A stretch of 64,000 nucleotides of DNA from Muricea muricata (Eukaryota > Cnidaria > Anthozoa > Malacalcyonacea > Plexauridae). Where the stretch lies: NCBI GenBank assembly GCA_963855995.1, contig OY979718.1, positions 44,060,059-44,124,058 of the forward strand, written 5' to 3'. This document shows, piece by piece, positions 1-10,591 of this stretch (position 1 is the first letter of the stretch; each line of letters starts with the position of its first letter). A model generated the notes under the pieces. The model was not told the origin of the DNA. It saw only the letters and a list, made by a program, of their open reading frames with translations, and did no database searches. The position numbers and the translations under genes are program-made.

Positions 1-2
1 AC

Positions 3-245
3 ACCAGAATATCAGAACATTTGGGAATCTCTCCTATAACAGGAAAACCATCATCCAACCCAGTCATGTCTAGCATTTTCTCTCACTTAAACTCTACCGG
101 TCACTCTGCCAACTTTGACGACTTCGAAATTCTCTTCTCTTGCTCCGACACTTGTGAATTAATGATTCACGAAAGCCTTCTTATATCCAAGCTCAAACCC
201 TCTCTTAACGTGCAGGGCAGCTCAATTCCGCTTAACCTTTTATAA
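3..245 (+). pseudogene. Penelope-like element, C-terminal GIY-YIG region (5' end off window)
   Basis: An open frame runs from the window edge to a stop at 243-245. It has the spacing of the C-terminal endonuclease region of Penelope-like retroelements: an early SEHLGISPITGK motif, then a FDDF..IL strand, then the ending HESLLISKLKPSLN followed by a SIPLNL tail. In this family the GIY-YIG domain nicks target DNA and follows the reverse transcriptase. Only about 80 residues are visible, so intactness of the whole element cannot be judged. The 3' UTR continues to about 470. Family assignment is from remembered motifs; a GIY-YIG domain from another retroelement is the main alternative. Confidence 0.6.
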
Positions 246-399
246 TTGCTTTTTGTGTCTGTCTTTTTTTGTCCCCTTGTTGTATCGTCCTGTTATGAAC
301 TATTCTTACCGTCTTATCCTTTATTATCCTTAACACTTTGTAACATTACACCATGTAAATAACTAGCTTAAATATATTCATAGTCTCATGTAATTTTAT

Positions 400-470
400 A
401 CTATTAGTCTGAAGATGTCTTAGGTTAAAGTCGAAACGTTACGAATAAAACTATTTTAAAATCTTACTGT
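400..470 (+). repeat. Penelope-like 3' terminal motif
   Basis: A CTGAAGATG...GTCGAAACGTTACGAATAAAACT block lies about 160 bases after the GIY-YIG stop. A related block (GATAATGGC...AGCCGAAACGTC...AATAAAA) occurs at 36150-36215 without any preceding ORF. The shared order (GA-rich start, short stem, GAAACGTY, AATAAAA) marks the element 3' end. Confidence 0.5.
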
Positions 471-2494
471 TATTGCTTTGATGGCTTTAGTAAAAGTTAT
501 ATGTTGGGCTCTCATTTTTATTATAAGAATCCGTTTTCCGCCTGGCAAATCCCTGGCTACGATATCAGAAACGTGATTAACCAGTGAAATAAAGGATTCT
601 GAACTGTTGCCATAGGTTTATGATATTTTCCGACACGACCTCAAAATTTCAACAAACTCAGGTACTCGTGGCGGTAGGATTTATTAGTAACGGGTCGTTA
701 ACTAGGGTGTAATCATACCAGTTAGTTTCTAGGAAACCTTACTTTTTGGTGAACTTAGTTTCCATTTTAATCATACCGAAACGTACACATCGTAAGTTAC
801 ATGCATAACACCTCCAGGGAGCATTGACGAAGTGTTAACCGACTCAATTCGTAAGAAGAACACCCTACAAAAAAAGCTGAAGCATGAAGGGCGGCGCAGA
901 TAACTGGGAAAGATTTGGTGAGTAACATAGGGAAGTTATGATACCTTATAAGATCCAAACGTATAACCTGCTTACGGAGCATCTCAAACACCTTTTCTTC
1001 TGATCCTGAGTGCTTCTGAAGCTATTTTAATCGTTTGAACAGGCATTTCAGCATTCGGAACCTGTTGACGTTAACATTTCCATTTACTCCAACACGAATA
1101 CAATGTGGTAAATTTCCGGTTTTTAGCCTCGCTTGTTGTTTGCCGTTCCCTGTGACACTAGATGATAGTTAGATAAACGTTTCTCAGCTGTATGTAATTT
1201 TAATAAAGCATAGCAATTTTTACCTTTAACGTCATACAGGCTCGTGTAAGATTTTACAAAAAAGCGGAAGCGTTTAGCACTTATTTCAGCTACGTTTTTG
1301 ACGATGATCCATCCATACTCAGCAACCCGGTTTCACCTACTCCATATCAAACTCAGAGTTTTGTTTTGAAGAAGTTTATCTGCTCTACAAAATCTCAATC
1401 CAAGTAAAGCAAAAGGACCTGAAAGACTGCGTGCGTCGGAAAATTCTTAAGCTAGGAATGCGCAGATGAACTGGCTATCTCATTATGTTTAATATTTAAC
1501 AAGGCGTTGTGTTTGGGTAAACTTTTTAGTTGTTAAAAACAAGGAAACATGACACCATTACATTTCTTTGCGACTCGGGCACCTCGCGTTGGATGAAGGC
1601 GATAAAAATGATGTTGTTTAATTCATCATATTTCACTATAGTGGCGATACCAACTTTCTGACGCTGTCACTAGTTACATTAGATGCCAATAGAGGCCAAT
1701 GATTGAACCAGGAAGTACTGTTAGGGCCTTTGATTCAATGCGGTATAAAATGCTCTTCAAAAATTATCACTTTTCAGTCCTCGGCTGGCGTAGACTACCT
1801 TGAATCAAGAACTTACTGGGTTGTTATTGACGTAGTGTATGTTCTTTTCGTGGGTACCTGTAACATTCAACGTTCCTAAAGGTAATACATATGGACCTTC
1901 CCTTTTCCTTCTGTATTTTAGCGCCTGCCCAAAGTTTCTAGCACAAGTGTCGTCTTTCCTTATTTGCTAAGGATGCCAAATCTTCCAAGGGCCTTCTAAA
2001 GTTGTTCGTAAATCTGATGAATGCTTTGCTCTTCAGCGTGATTTGAACATGCTAACAAATTCGTCTACTGTGTGGGGACCAACCTTGTCTCCGGCGCTCT
2101 GAGTTATGCGCACATGTGCGTTGCGAAGCGCCTGGCAGAGGCCGTATCAATTGTTTGAGCGCATAGTGAGAAGTGAAGCGGACGTGTTATTTACAAATTG
2201 CTCGCCCGGAGACAATCTAATTTTTGTTTGAAAGGGAAAATATCGAGGGTTCTTTGAAAACAATGATTGTAAATTTCTTATAAATATTTAAATAGATTTG
2301 TAAACATTATATTTGCGCGCAGCCGGTCCAGGTTGAAGTGCCATTTCTTCTAGTAGACCAATGGCACTTTGCAATATTTATATTCCTAGGTAATGAATTA
2401 TGTTGATGATCTTGCCAGATACGCACACCTAAGATACTTTACGTTATTTACAATTAAGATTTTACCAGGCAATAAATTAAAGCTGTATGTTGGT
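471..2494. other. no gene recognised
   Basis: About 2 kb without a convincing coding frame, RNA gene or terminal-repeat element. Short frames such as the 64-codon one at 797-991 on the minus strand show no recognisable motif. Confidence 0.5.
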
Positions 2495-2555
2495 TCAATC
2501 TAGGGTTATCTAGAAAACGCGGGTACCGGATAGCGGGTAGCGGGTACCGGGTATT

Positions 2556-2734
2556 GAAAACGCGGGTATGGAAAACGCGGGTAGTCATGGAAAACGCGGG
2601 TAGTCATGGAAAACGCGGGTAGTCATGGAAAACGTGGGTAGTCATGGAAAACGCGGGTATGGAAAACGCGGGTAGTCATGGAAAACGCGGGTAGTCATGG
2701 AAAACGCGGGTAGTCATGGAAAACGCTGGTATAA
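2556..2734 (+). repeat. subterminal tandem array, left arm of foldback
   Basis: About ten units of GGAAAACGCGGGTAGTCAT or its 14-bp short form, with two single-base variants (cgTggg and cgcTgg). Confidence 0.9.
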
Positions 2735-4140
2735 GCGAGTTTTCTTTAATGAACACAACTTCTTAACATAATATAATTATCAATTAACATTATTTCTATA
2801 CCTTTTCCTGAAATGCATATAAGTATTTGACACAAAAAAGTTCATTGTCCTAAATGAAAAACGTCTTTTAATTATACCTAAGACGAGGTTTCAAACGATA
2901 AAATGTCAAAGATCTAGTGCGCGAAACGTTAAATTAAGAAGTCACTGTTAAGATTTTTCAGAATTCAGGTGCCATTGAGATCTTTCTATGCGCAATAAAC
3001 AGTTTCATGTCGTATAAACTTTACGATAAACACAACGAATACAAAATGTTCTTAAATGTAAAGTTACTGTGGTCATTGATACATTGTCTTGACCTATGTT
3101 GCAAAATCAAATCCCATCTTATAAACACATAAAAAACTGTTTCTTGTGCGTTTGCATAGTGAATACAATATACTTGTTAAGCTTTGTGGAAACACCGAAG
3201 GCAAGCAAAATATTTTAAGAACGAAAGATGAAAATGAAAATTTTTAAAAAGTTAAGATACATTTCGAAGAGTTTTTTCATTAAAGACCATGAGCATAAAC
3301 CATTTTGTGTGACACACTCATGTAGATTTCAAAGCAAGCATGGGGGTACGGGCCTTATCTTGTTTAGAGGGGCACAATATTGGTTTGCGCGATTGCTTGT
3401 GTATAATATGCTACATCAAAGATATATACAATTTTGGGTTTACTTTTGTAAACAAATGAGTATGATCATGTATTGGCTGCTTTAGCAGAAAATCTACTAA
3501 TTTATGTATCGCCCGAACAATGCTTGAATTTTCGGCTCAATTGCCCGACAGTGAAATTTGCCTGTGCCAATTGATAGAAACAATGTTATTATGTTAATCA
3601 ATATTTGTTTGCTACCTAGTCGCATGTCCCGCGTTTTGCATGACGATTTCGTAGACATGCACATAGTTATCTTGTTTTTTTCTACCATTTGGTGGGAAAC
3701 AACATTAATTACTGATATAACGGAACACTATTCATATTATCTGAAATAGTTTTTTTATGTGTTTATAAGATGCAACATAGGTCAAGACAATGTATCAATG
3801 ACCACAGTAACTTTACATTTAAGAACATTTTGTATTCGTTGTGTTTATCGTAAAGTTTATACGACATAAAACTGTTTATTGCGCATAGGAAGATCTCAAT
3901 GGCACCTGAATTCTGAAAAATCTTAACAGTGACTTCTTAATTTAACGTTTCGCTCACTAGATCTTTGACATTTTATCGTTTGAAACCTCGTCTTAGGTAT
4001 AATTAAAAGACTTTTTCATTTAGGACAATGAACTTTTTTGTGTCAAATACTTATATGCATTTCAGGAAAAGGTATAGAAATAATGTTAATTGATAATTAT
4101 ATTATGTTAAGAAGTTGTGTTCATCAAAGAAAACTCGCTT

Positions 4141-4330
4141 ATACCCGCGTTTTCCATGACTACCCGCGTTTTCCATGACCACCCGCGTTTTCCATGACTA
4201 CCCGCGTTTTCCATACCCGCGTTTTCCATGATTACCCGCGTTTTCCATACCCGCGTTTTCCATACCCGCGTTTTCCATGACTACCCGCGTTTTCCATACC
4301 CGCGTTTTCCATACCCGCGTTTTCCATACC
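4141..4330 (-). repeat. subterminal tandem array, right arm of foldback
   Basis: About eleven units of ACCCGCGTTTTCCATGACT or its short form, the complement of the left array. The order of long and short units differs from the left arm, so the two arrays have evolved separately since the arms formed. Confidence 0.9.
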
Positions 4331-4904
4331 CGGTACCCGCTATCCGGTACCCGCGTTTTCTAGATAACCTCAATCTAGTGCTATGATTGAGGTTGCAATA
4401 TTTAATTAAGAGCTACATATACGCACGTCTAAATAAAAATAACTTCAGTTCTTTTTTAAGTATGTATACAAGTTATATTCCAAAGGATCTGTGCAGTAAC
4501 AGAAGGTGTCCGCCTTCCACATCTGACAGGATTATAACTTGGTACAACTAAGAGTTGTAGTGGTATTTTGATGCTGTTCTATTTGCCTTGGTTCCTTCCA
4601 ACTAGTGCCTTAAATGTAAGCACTAAAATTTTGAGTTTAGTTCTCTGATCCACAGGAATCCAACAGAGTTCTTTTAAGATAGGTGTTTATGTTCATATTT
4701 ACCAGTGCGAGGAAGAAGTCGTGCCGCAGTATTTTGTACATATTGTAGTTTCTTGATTTGATCCTGTGGCAAACCGCAAAGAAGCGAGTTGAAACAATCC
4801 AACGCTGACGTCACAAAACCGTCTTATCGACGCTATATTTTTAAGGTGATAAAAAGCGTTTTTACAGATGGACCATAGACATAGTGTTATCAAACCAAAC
4901 ATAA

Positions 4905-5285
4905 ACCATTCCCTTTTAGATAAAATTTTGAATTAGTAATATTCATTAGCACAGCTAAAAAGAGCATCCTAAATTTAGTAAAATTGTGAAGTTTGGTTGC
5001 AAAACATTGTAAAATGTGGAAAATATAGTCCTGTGAAGTTGGCAAATTTTGTATAGTTTTGTATTAGGCGCCAAAAAAGTGTAATCAGATTTCGAAATGT
5101 GATTACACTTTTCCGCGCATAATGCAAAAGTATACAGAACTTGCAAACTTCACAGGGCTATATTTTCCACATTTTACAATGTTTTGCAACCAAACTTCAC
5201 AATTTTACTAAATTTAGGATGCTCTTTCCAGCTGTGCTAGTGAATATTCCTAATTCAAAAGTTTGTCTGAAGGGGAATGGTCCAT
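4905..5285. mobile_element. snapback palindrome (MITE-like)
   Basis: An almost continuous palindrome of about 380 bp centred on TTCGAA at 5091-5096. The innermost stem is AGTGTAATCAGATTTCG paired with CGAAATGTGATTACACT. The arms keep matching outward through AAAGAGCATCCTAAATTTAGT and GAATTAG to a CCATTCCC motif on each side. There is no loop and no coding frame. No target duplication was recognised. It lies directly before the hAT transposase remnant. Confidence 0.8.
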
Positions 5286-5297
5286 TGATGTTCTGTA

Positions 5298-6440
5298 ATG
5301 GAGGCAATGGTCGATGTAGAGACTGTATTACAAGTAGTTCGGTTTTATCATTATCGTTCAAACACAGTCATTGAGCATAGCTGCAAGGCAAGTCTGATGA
5401 TTTCGGAACTTTTCAACGTTTTGGAACAACTATTTGTGTTTTATACCGACAGCACGAAACGCATGTCTAATTCCCTGCAAGACTCCATTAAGGCTCTGGA
5501 AGTAGAAAATCCCCTGAATCTGCGCAATCTGTCGAAAACGCGATGGATTGCTCGAGCAGATTCTATCAAGTCGGTGTGGAGCAGCTACGAAGCAATCTTG
5601 GATAGTTTAGAAAGATTGGAAGACTCAGGTGATGCAAATGCTTCTGGATTACGTTCCAACTTGCTGCGCTTTGATTTCATCGTTTCAATCATGTTCATGA
5701 AGAACGTCATGTACAAGACGAAGGGAATGACGGAGACCCTTCAGAGTGAGAGTCTAAACGAAACCATAAATAACGACATTAACGGAATGAATAATAAGAA
5801 TTAAAAGCAGCTGTCATTATTTGCTAAAAGCTTGGCACAGATGTTGAAAGCGACTTTCGCCGATTTCATCATCCAAGAAAACCACCAAGACGAATCGACG
5901 ATAATCCAAATACGACTGCAAATCTAAGCGTCGAGCCGTATTATCGGAAAGAGTTTAAAGCCGTCTTAGACACACAAATCAGCACGTTTGCTGATGTCGT
6001 AGACAAATGTTCTATTACAATTAAGCCTCTTTAAGAAACTCTAGGAATTGGTAAAGAACCATCTTCTGTTCCAAATTTTTAAGATCTAGCAAAATTACAT
6101 CCAGACAGACCGGATCCAGACGCTTTAATGTGTTAAATGAAAATCTTTAAAATCCATTGCGAGTCTACAAAATCTAACGTTCAAGATATTTGTGGTGCAG
6201 CTAAGGTAGCGGAAGAATGAAATCGGTTTTCCCGTTGATTAACAAAGCTTTTCGTTTAGTGTTAACAGCCAAAGATGAAAGACTGTAAAGAGTCTGTGCA
6301 GATCAAGAACAAGCGATGAAAGGTTAGAAGAACTTATGTTTATGGCTTGCGAAAAGGATATCGTGGACAATGTATCTGTACATGAGTTAGCAACATTATG
6401 GGCTGGTCTAAAATCAAGGCAGATTACCATAACTCAGTAA
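5298..6440 (+). pseudogene. hAT-superfamily transposase remnant (ZMYM1-like)
   Basis: The first 168 codons carry the typical hAT catalytic-domain stretch NLSKTRWIARADSIK. After a stop at 5802-5804 the coding resemblance continues in other frames: an RRIDDNPNTTANLSVE..Y block near 5890-5960 and a C-terminal dimerisation-like segment RSRTSDERLEELMF..CEKD near 6300-6370. Several frameshifts and stops separate these blocks, so this is a dead copy lacking its N-terminal zinc finger and first DDE residues. The closest type known to me is the DUF4371/hAT proteins related to ZMYM1. A second remnant of the same family lies on the opposite strand at 9277-9846. Confidence 0.7.
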
Positions 6441-6666
6441 TATGATTATTGACTCTTGCGTGCAGTATTGTTTACTGACAATGCAAGGATAACCTATGAT
6501 TTTATGACTGACTTATTACAGTTTCTTTTAATATGTTAGGGAAAGGTAATACTTGGACATTTATAGCGTACAATGTACATAGCCTCATTAAGATATCAGA
6601 TATATACTATGCCGCAATAAGTTATTTCTAATGATATAGTGTTGTATATGTAAAGTTATAAACTTT

Positions 6667-6830
6667 TTGCTAAAAATAATAAATTACACTCAAGATTTTT
6701 CCAAGAACATGCAAGCCATTCGTGAGCCTCACCCAAGCCACACCCATAAAAAACTAAAAATAATAAATTACCCTCAAAATTTTTCCAAGAACATGCAAGC
6801 CATTCGTGAGCCACACCCAAGCCACACCCA
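6667..6830 (+). repeat. two-copy ~80-bp tandem duplication
   Basis: Two adjacent units share AATAATAAATTACMCTCAA, TTTTTCCAAGAACATGCAAG and GCCACACCCA with only a few differences. The resulting 62-codon frame repeats itself and is not a convincing gene. Confidence 0.8.
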
Positions 6831-6837
6831 TTTTATT

Positions 6838-6998
6838 GGCACAATTGGGTTATAATTCCGTGTCTCAGTACTCGAAATTACTCTTCAATCCATCAAAGTT
6901 AAAACATGACAAATAAAGCGCTGGTTAGGATTAGGGTTTGGGTTAGGGCTTGGTTTAAGATTTATATGAGAACACGGAATTATTACCCACAATTGTGG
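6838..6998. mobile_element. short MITE with telomere-like core
   Basis: Terminal inverted repeats CACAATTGGGTTATAATTCCGTGT and ACACGGAATTATTACCCACAATTGTG flank about 100 bases. The core holds GGTTAGGATTAGGGTTTGGGTTAGGG-type runs (6924-6953). No transposase. Confidence 0.65.
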
Positions 6999-7108
6999 TA
7001 TAGACGCCCCCAATTATACTGCCCTCGCTACACCCCTGTAAGATATCGTTGTAAACTCTTACTAGCGCTGATTCTGTACTGTGTTCTTGTTTACATGCCG
7101 ACTGATAT

Positions 7109-7339
7109 AATTGGTCATAACGAAAAAGATGTAGATTTTACCAGAATGCATCGTGGTCGGAAATCGTTACAAAAGCAAATTATCGTCTCTATGACAAGCA
7201 TAAGAGACGGGGTTATTTTCTTTGTTATGTACTGAGGTGTTTTTCTTGGCATCGATCTTTTTTCAGTCGTTTTTACTTGATGCTCGAAATGCATTCTGGT
7301 AAAATGTACATGTTACCATCTTTTTCGTTGTGGTCAATT
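7109..7339. mobile_element. MITE, copy A of an imperfect-palindrome family
   Basis: The ends (AATTGGTCATAACGAAAAAGATG and its complement, ending GGTCAATT) and a second inverted block (ATTTTACCAGAATGCAT) make an imperfect palindrome. The same family is present in reverse orientation at 30798-31046, sharing the CTTGGCATC..TTTTTCAGTCGTTTTT and TTTCCGACC segments. It abuts the decayed LINE that starts at 7340. Confidence 0.65.
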
Positions 7340-8970
7340 CGTGAACGTTTTAATTTGTTAGGTGAGTCTAACTTCTGTGCGACCGCTTTCTCAATAGCTT
7401 TTGCTGAACAATTCACTATAAAGAGAATCCTTTTTTATCCTCAATACGGCTTCTTTGAGATCATAGGGCATTACAACTGTTTGTAGCGAAAGATTGACAA
7501 TTCTTGTAATAATCAGTAATAATTCTTCGATGCGATCTCTCAGAATAGGTATAGAATCAGTGGTAGGTTTCGGCAATTCCGTTTTTCACTAAATCTTGAT
7601 TTTTGAAAACTGAATTTTGCGCAAATTTTAGGTTTTCACTTTGTGCTGTTTTTGATTGACACGAATTTCCTTCCCTTTCTCGCGTTTTCCATCAGTTTGA
7701 TATAACGTGCAAAAGGGTACCCTTTTTTGATAAATATGTCAAAAAATGTCCACCTTTTTTCATCTTATTTTATTGCAGCGAATTGAAAAGCAGCGAAAAA
7801 GATAGCTTTTTCGAGCTTATCGCAGGATGAGGACTTCCTGAAAGATTAGCAGCAAAATGGTAGCGCGCAATTTTGAACTTAATATATAATCTATGATAAT
7901 TTTTTGGCGCAAAACTCGTCGCCGTCTGTCGCACTGTATATGAGTATGGAGTTTAGAGACAAATATTGAGCAAATTCGACTGTGGGCAAAAGAAAATTAT
8001 AATCATCGTATGATCAGCGATACGCTAAAGCAAAATTTTTCCGGAAGTAACAAGAGGGTTTTCGGAAAGAAGTATACGACTATTTTGCTTGCAACACGAA
8101 ATCCATAAAAGAAGTGATTTGGAAGTTGATAGTATTGTCGAAGATTCGATACCCGAGGTATGTATTAAAATGCACATTCATAATTTGTGTGGAAAAGTTG
8201 CACACAGTTTATAACACCATATCGGGTTTTATCTAGTTATACTTCGATTAAATTCTTATTAAATATCGAATAGGTTGGGGCAACATATCGAAGTAAAAAT
8301 GATGGCTGGGTATATTCGAAGCAAAAGTCAGGTTGTAAGTCGATCTCAGATTCGCAAATTACTTCAACGTATTAATCCAACCGATGACGATAGGAGACGA
8401 TGAATTTTGCGCCAAAAAATTATCATAGATTATATATCAAGTTCAAATTGCGCGCTACCATTTTGCTGCTAATCTTTCAGGAAGTCCTCATCTGATAAGA
8501 CACCTTTTTGTTTGCTTTCTGCCTCCGCGCAATAAGCCCAAAAAGAGTACCCTTTTTTCTGCTTTTTCTCCGGAAGCGATAAGCTCGAAAAAGCTACTTT
8601 TTTCGCTGCTTTTCAATTCGCTGCGATAAGATGAACAAAGGTGGACATTTTTTGACACATTTATCAAAAAAGGGTACCCTTTTGCCCGTTATATCAAACT
8701 GATGGAAAACGCGAAAAAGGGTAGGAAATTCGTGTCAATCAAAAAGAGTAAAAAGAAGAAACCTGAAATTTGTGCAAAATTTAGTTTTCAACAATCAAAA
8801 TTTAGTGAAAAACGGAATGCCGAAACCTACCACTGAATGTATAGGATGTAAAATACAAGATTTCCCAACTGGACAACACATCAGAAGAGCAATTAAGTTC
8901 TTCTTTAGTGATCGATGTATCCAAATTCATGAAGTTCATTCACTGTTTCAGGACCAAGAAGATGATAGAT
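7340..8970 (-). pseudogene. LINE reverse-transcriptase remnant (CR1/L2-like), split by a transposon
   Basis: Reading the minus strand, 8970-8845 and then 7548-7340 give RT-like motifs: a KSCILHPIP start, then IEELLLIITRIVNLSLQT, MPYDLKEAVL, and after a frameshift KAIEKAVAQKL. These correspond to the early RT domain of CR1/L2/jockey-type LINEs (typically K-S-C-x-LDPIP ... I-T-x-I-V-N-L-S-L). The two pieces are separated by the 1284-bp foldback transposon at 7555-8838. Removing it with one 6-bp target copy makes them continuous in frame. Stops and frameshifts elsewhere show the LINE was already dead or has decayed since. Confidence 0.75.
7555..8838 (+). mobile_element. long-TIR integrase-like DNA transposon, deletion derivative (copy 1)
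   Basis: The ends AATCAGTGGTAGGTTTCGGC and its near-complement (..CCACTGAAT) are flanked by the direct repeat GTATAG (7549-7554 and 8839-8844). The arms are about 370-440 bp. The centre (7945-8400) encodes two segments: NIEQIRLWAKENYNHRMIS then, after a one-base shift, TRGFSERSIRLFC ending at a good donor (GAG|GTATGT near 8160), and after an acceptor near 8275 GYIRSKSQVVSRSQIRKLLQ. These match the N-terminal helix-turn-helix part of the integrase-core (rve) transposase-like proteins common in cnidarian genomes. The DDE core is absent. The 6-bp duplication would suit an IS3EU-type element, but that name is inference. Confidence 0.7.
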
Positions 8971-9090
8971 ATACCTTTTCCCTTATCTGACTCGCCTTTT
9001 CTTGTTGTACGTAGTCCATGTTCTTCTCATTTGTCTGTTTAGTGATTGAGTGAGTGAATCACTTCTCTTGAGTCTTGACTTCGGCACGGA
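8845..9090. other. LINE remnant and flank before the hAT element
   Basis: Apart from the upstream part of the LINE remnant (to about 8970) nothing recognisable is present. The stretch ends at the target site of the hAT element. Confidence 0.4.
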
Positions 9091-9098
9091 GAGCCGAG

Positions 9099-10305
9099 CA
9101 GAGGCGTAGCGAGCGCTTTGTCTAGGAGGTCTAAGCTAAAGTTTTGTCGACAAAGTGGGCGTGGCATGGACGGGGCGTGGTCTTAGTTAAAGGCGTAAAT
9201 TTCTTTATTGATATTGTTTCCTACTAAATCAAGGTTATTTAACAATGTACACGTGTATATAATATGATTCCTTTATTTACTTGGTGTAGCCACGTAGTCG
9301 TGCACAATAACAGTTTACCATTAAGGACCTTATAATGTTAACTAGTTGCTCTATAGCGATCGCAATTCTTCTTGATTTTAAACTGAAGCCCACAGTGTTG
9401 CTAGGTTGTGCACAGCCCACAGGTATCGTATCTCGTCTGTGATGTCCTTTTCGCAAGTTATGAACATACGTTCTTCCAACCTTTCGTCGCTGGTCCTTGA
9501 TCTGCACAGATTTTTGACAATTTTTAATTTACTAAAAGTTCTCTCGTCCTTGGCAACAGTAACTGAAGTGAAGCAGTTAATACAAGGCGATAAGCTCTGT
9601 TGGCCAGTGGGAACACGGATTTCGTTTCCTCAGCTTTCTTAGCGGCACCAAAAATATCTTTGACATCTGCCTTTGTGTGCAACGTAAAGGTTTCCACTTC
9701 TCACACAAGTCTATTATGATCAGGTCTGCCGTTCTCGGGGTGAAAATTCGCGAGAGCTTCATACGTTTGAAGTGATGGTGGTTCTTTTCCGGGCTAGAGG
9801 GCATCGAAGAGAGGTTTAATTGTGGCAACACAGTTCTCCAAGACATCTTTTAAGGGGATTGAGAGTTAAAAGGAAGGAGTTGAAGCGAGGAAGAGCTTGA
9901 AGCAAGGGAAGCTTGAAGCGAGGGCGGCGTCAACCCCTTAAAACCGCATCTACACCGGCTACATTGTGCAATTTACATATTATAAACGGCGCCGATGAAC
10001 GCATCATATTTCACTCAACTTGTATTATATTTCGTGCAGTGACAAAAACAGCGCCGATCGTTTGTCAGGAAATTTTTGGCAATGTTGCCAACACTTTTCA
10101 CTGACGTTTTATCGTATTTTCTAATTTTTCCGACATCTTATCTTCCTTTTAATTTTTCCGATATTTTATCGGCATTTTGTTCATAATTTTCCCGTCATAT
10201 TCTAAACAATAAATTTGCCAACAAGAATCCTATTTGTCCCGACGGAGGTAATATTGGGGGCCAGCCGTCCCCCCCCCCCCCCCCTACCATTTCGCTACGC
10301 CCCTG
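9099..10305 (-). mobile_element. hAT transposon, internally deleted, 8-bp target duplication
   Basis: Terminal inverted repeats CAGAGGCGTAGCGA and TTTCGCTACGCCCCTG match the familiar CAGGGGCGTAGC ends of hAT elements. The 8-bp direct repeat GAGCCGAG flanks it exactly (9091-9098 and 10306-10313), the expected hAT duplication length. The transposase remnant inside is on the minus strand. A C-tract of 17 or more bases lies near the right end (10269-10284). The N-terminal half of the transposase is missing, so movement would need a helper. Its right end lies 286 bp upstream of the ATG of the first BCCT gene. Confidence 0.9.
9277..9846 (-). pseudogene. hAT transposase C-terminal remnant
   Basis: Minus-strand frames carry ENCVATIKPL- and FKRMKLSRIFTPRTADLI-like residues (9846-9700) and, after shifts, CRSRTSDERLEERMFITCEK and a final LATLWA/LKSRR block (9500-9370). 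These parallel the remnant at 5298-6440 (same RSRTSDERLEE signature). Frameshifts and stops interrupt it, and the zinc finger and first catalytic residues are lost. Confidence 0.7.
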
Positions 10306-10591
10306 GAGCCGAGTCGCGGTCGTGCTAAACTTCGATTTTAACGGTCAGGAGTTTGAAACCGGAGAGCAACAGACAAGGTGTCAGGTTGCGAAATCAAGGT
10401 CGACATGCGGAAAATTCCGAGTGTAAACAAATGCTAGTAAAAACGTGCACGTGGTTTTGCGAATGAGCACTGAATGATTATGTAAATCCGATGATCTATT
10501 AACATCCCGTCAGTCTTAAGCTTCGTGGTTATGTGCGTAAAGCAGCTGCAGAGCATTACACGTAGCGTACTAGCGTATCATAGATCTCTTC

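Larger units (their letters stand above)
2504..4369. mobile_element. foldback (long-TIR) transposon with 9-bp target duplication
   Basis: Arms 2504-~3135 and ~3755-4369 are near-perfect reverse complements (>600 bp each). The termini are GGTTATCTAGAAAACGCGGG and its complement. The direct repeat TCAATCTAG flanks both ends exactly (2495-2503 and 4370-4378), giving a 9-bp target site duplication. Just inside each end is a GCGGGTA-rich block and an array of 14- and 19-bp units (core GGAAAACGCGGGTA with or without GTCAT), about ten copies on the left and eleven on the right. The ~620-bp centre holds only short frames (85 and 63 codons) without known motifs. A 9-bp duplication with long TIRs fits Mutator-like or classical foldback elements; no transposase is visible, so it is probably non-autonomous. 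Confidence 0.85.

Noticed and set aside
400..440. Hammerhead ribozyme at the Penelope-like 3' end
   Set aside because: CTGAAGA and GAAAC are present, but the stem II positions between them do not pair properly here, so the catalytic fold is not supported by this copy.
2556..2734. CRISPR-like array
   Set aside because: The units are contiguous with no spacers, are mirrored in the other arm, and belong to a transposon in a eukaryotic genome.
3228..3485. 85-codon ORF in the foldback centre as transposase
   Set aside because: Too short, no DDE or zinc-finger motif, no similar frame elsewhere in the window.
6924..6953. Internal telomeric repeat
   Set aside because: Only irregular GGTTAGG-type units within a short MITE; not a run of TTAGGG.
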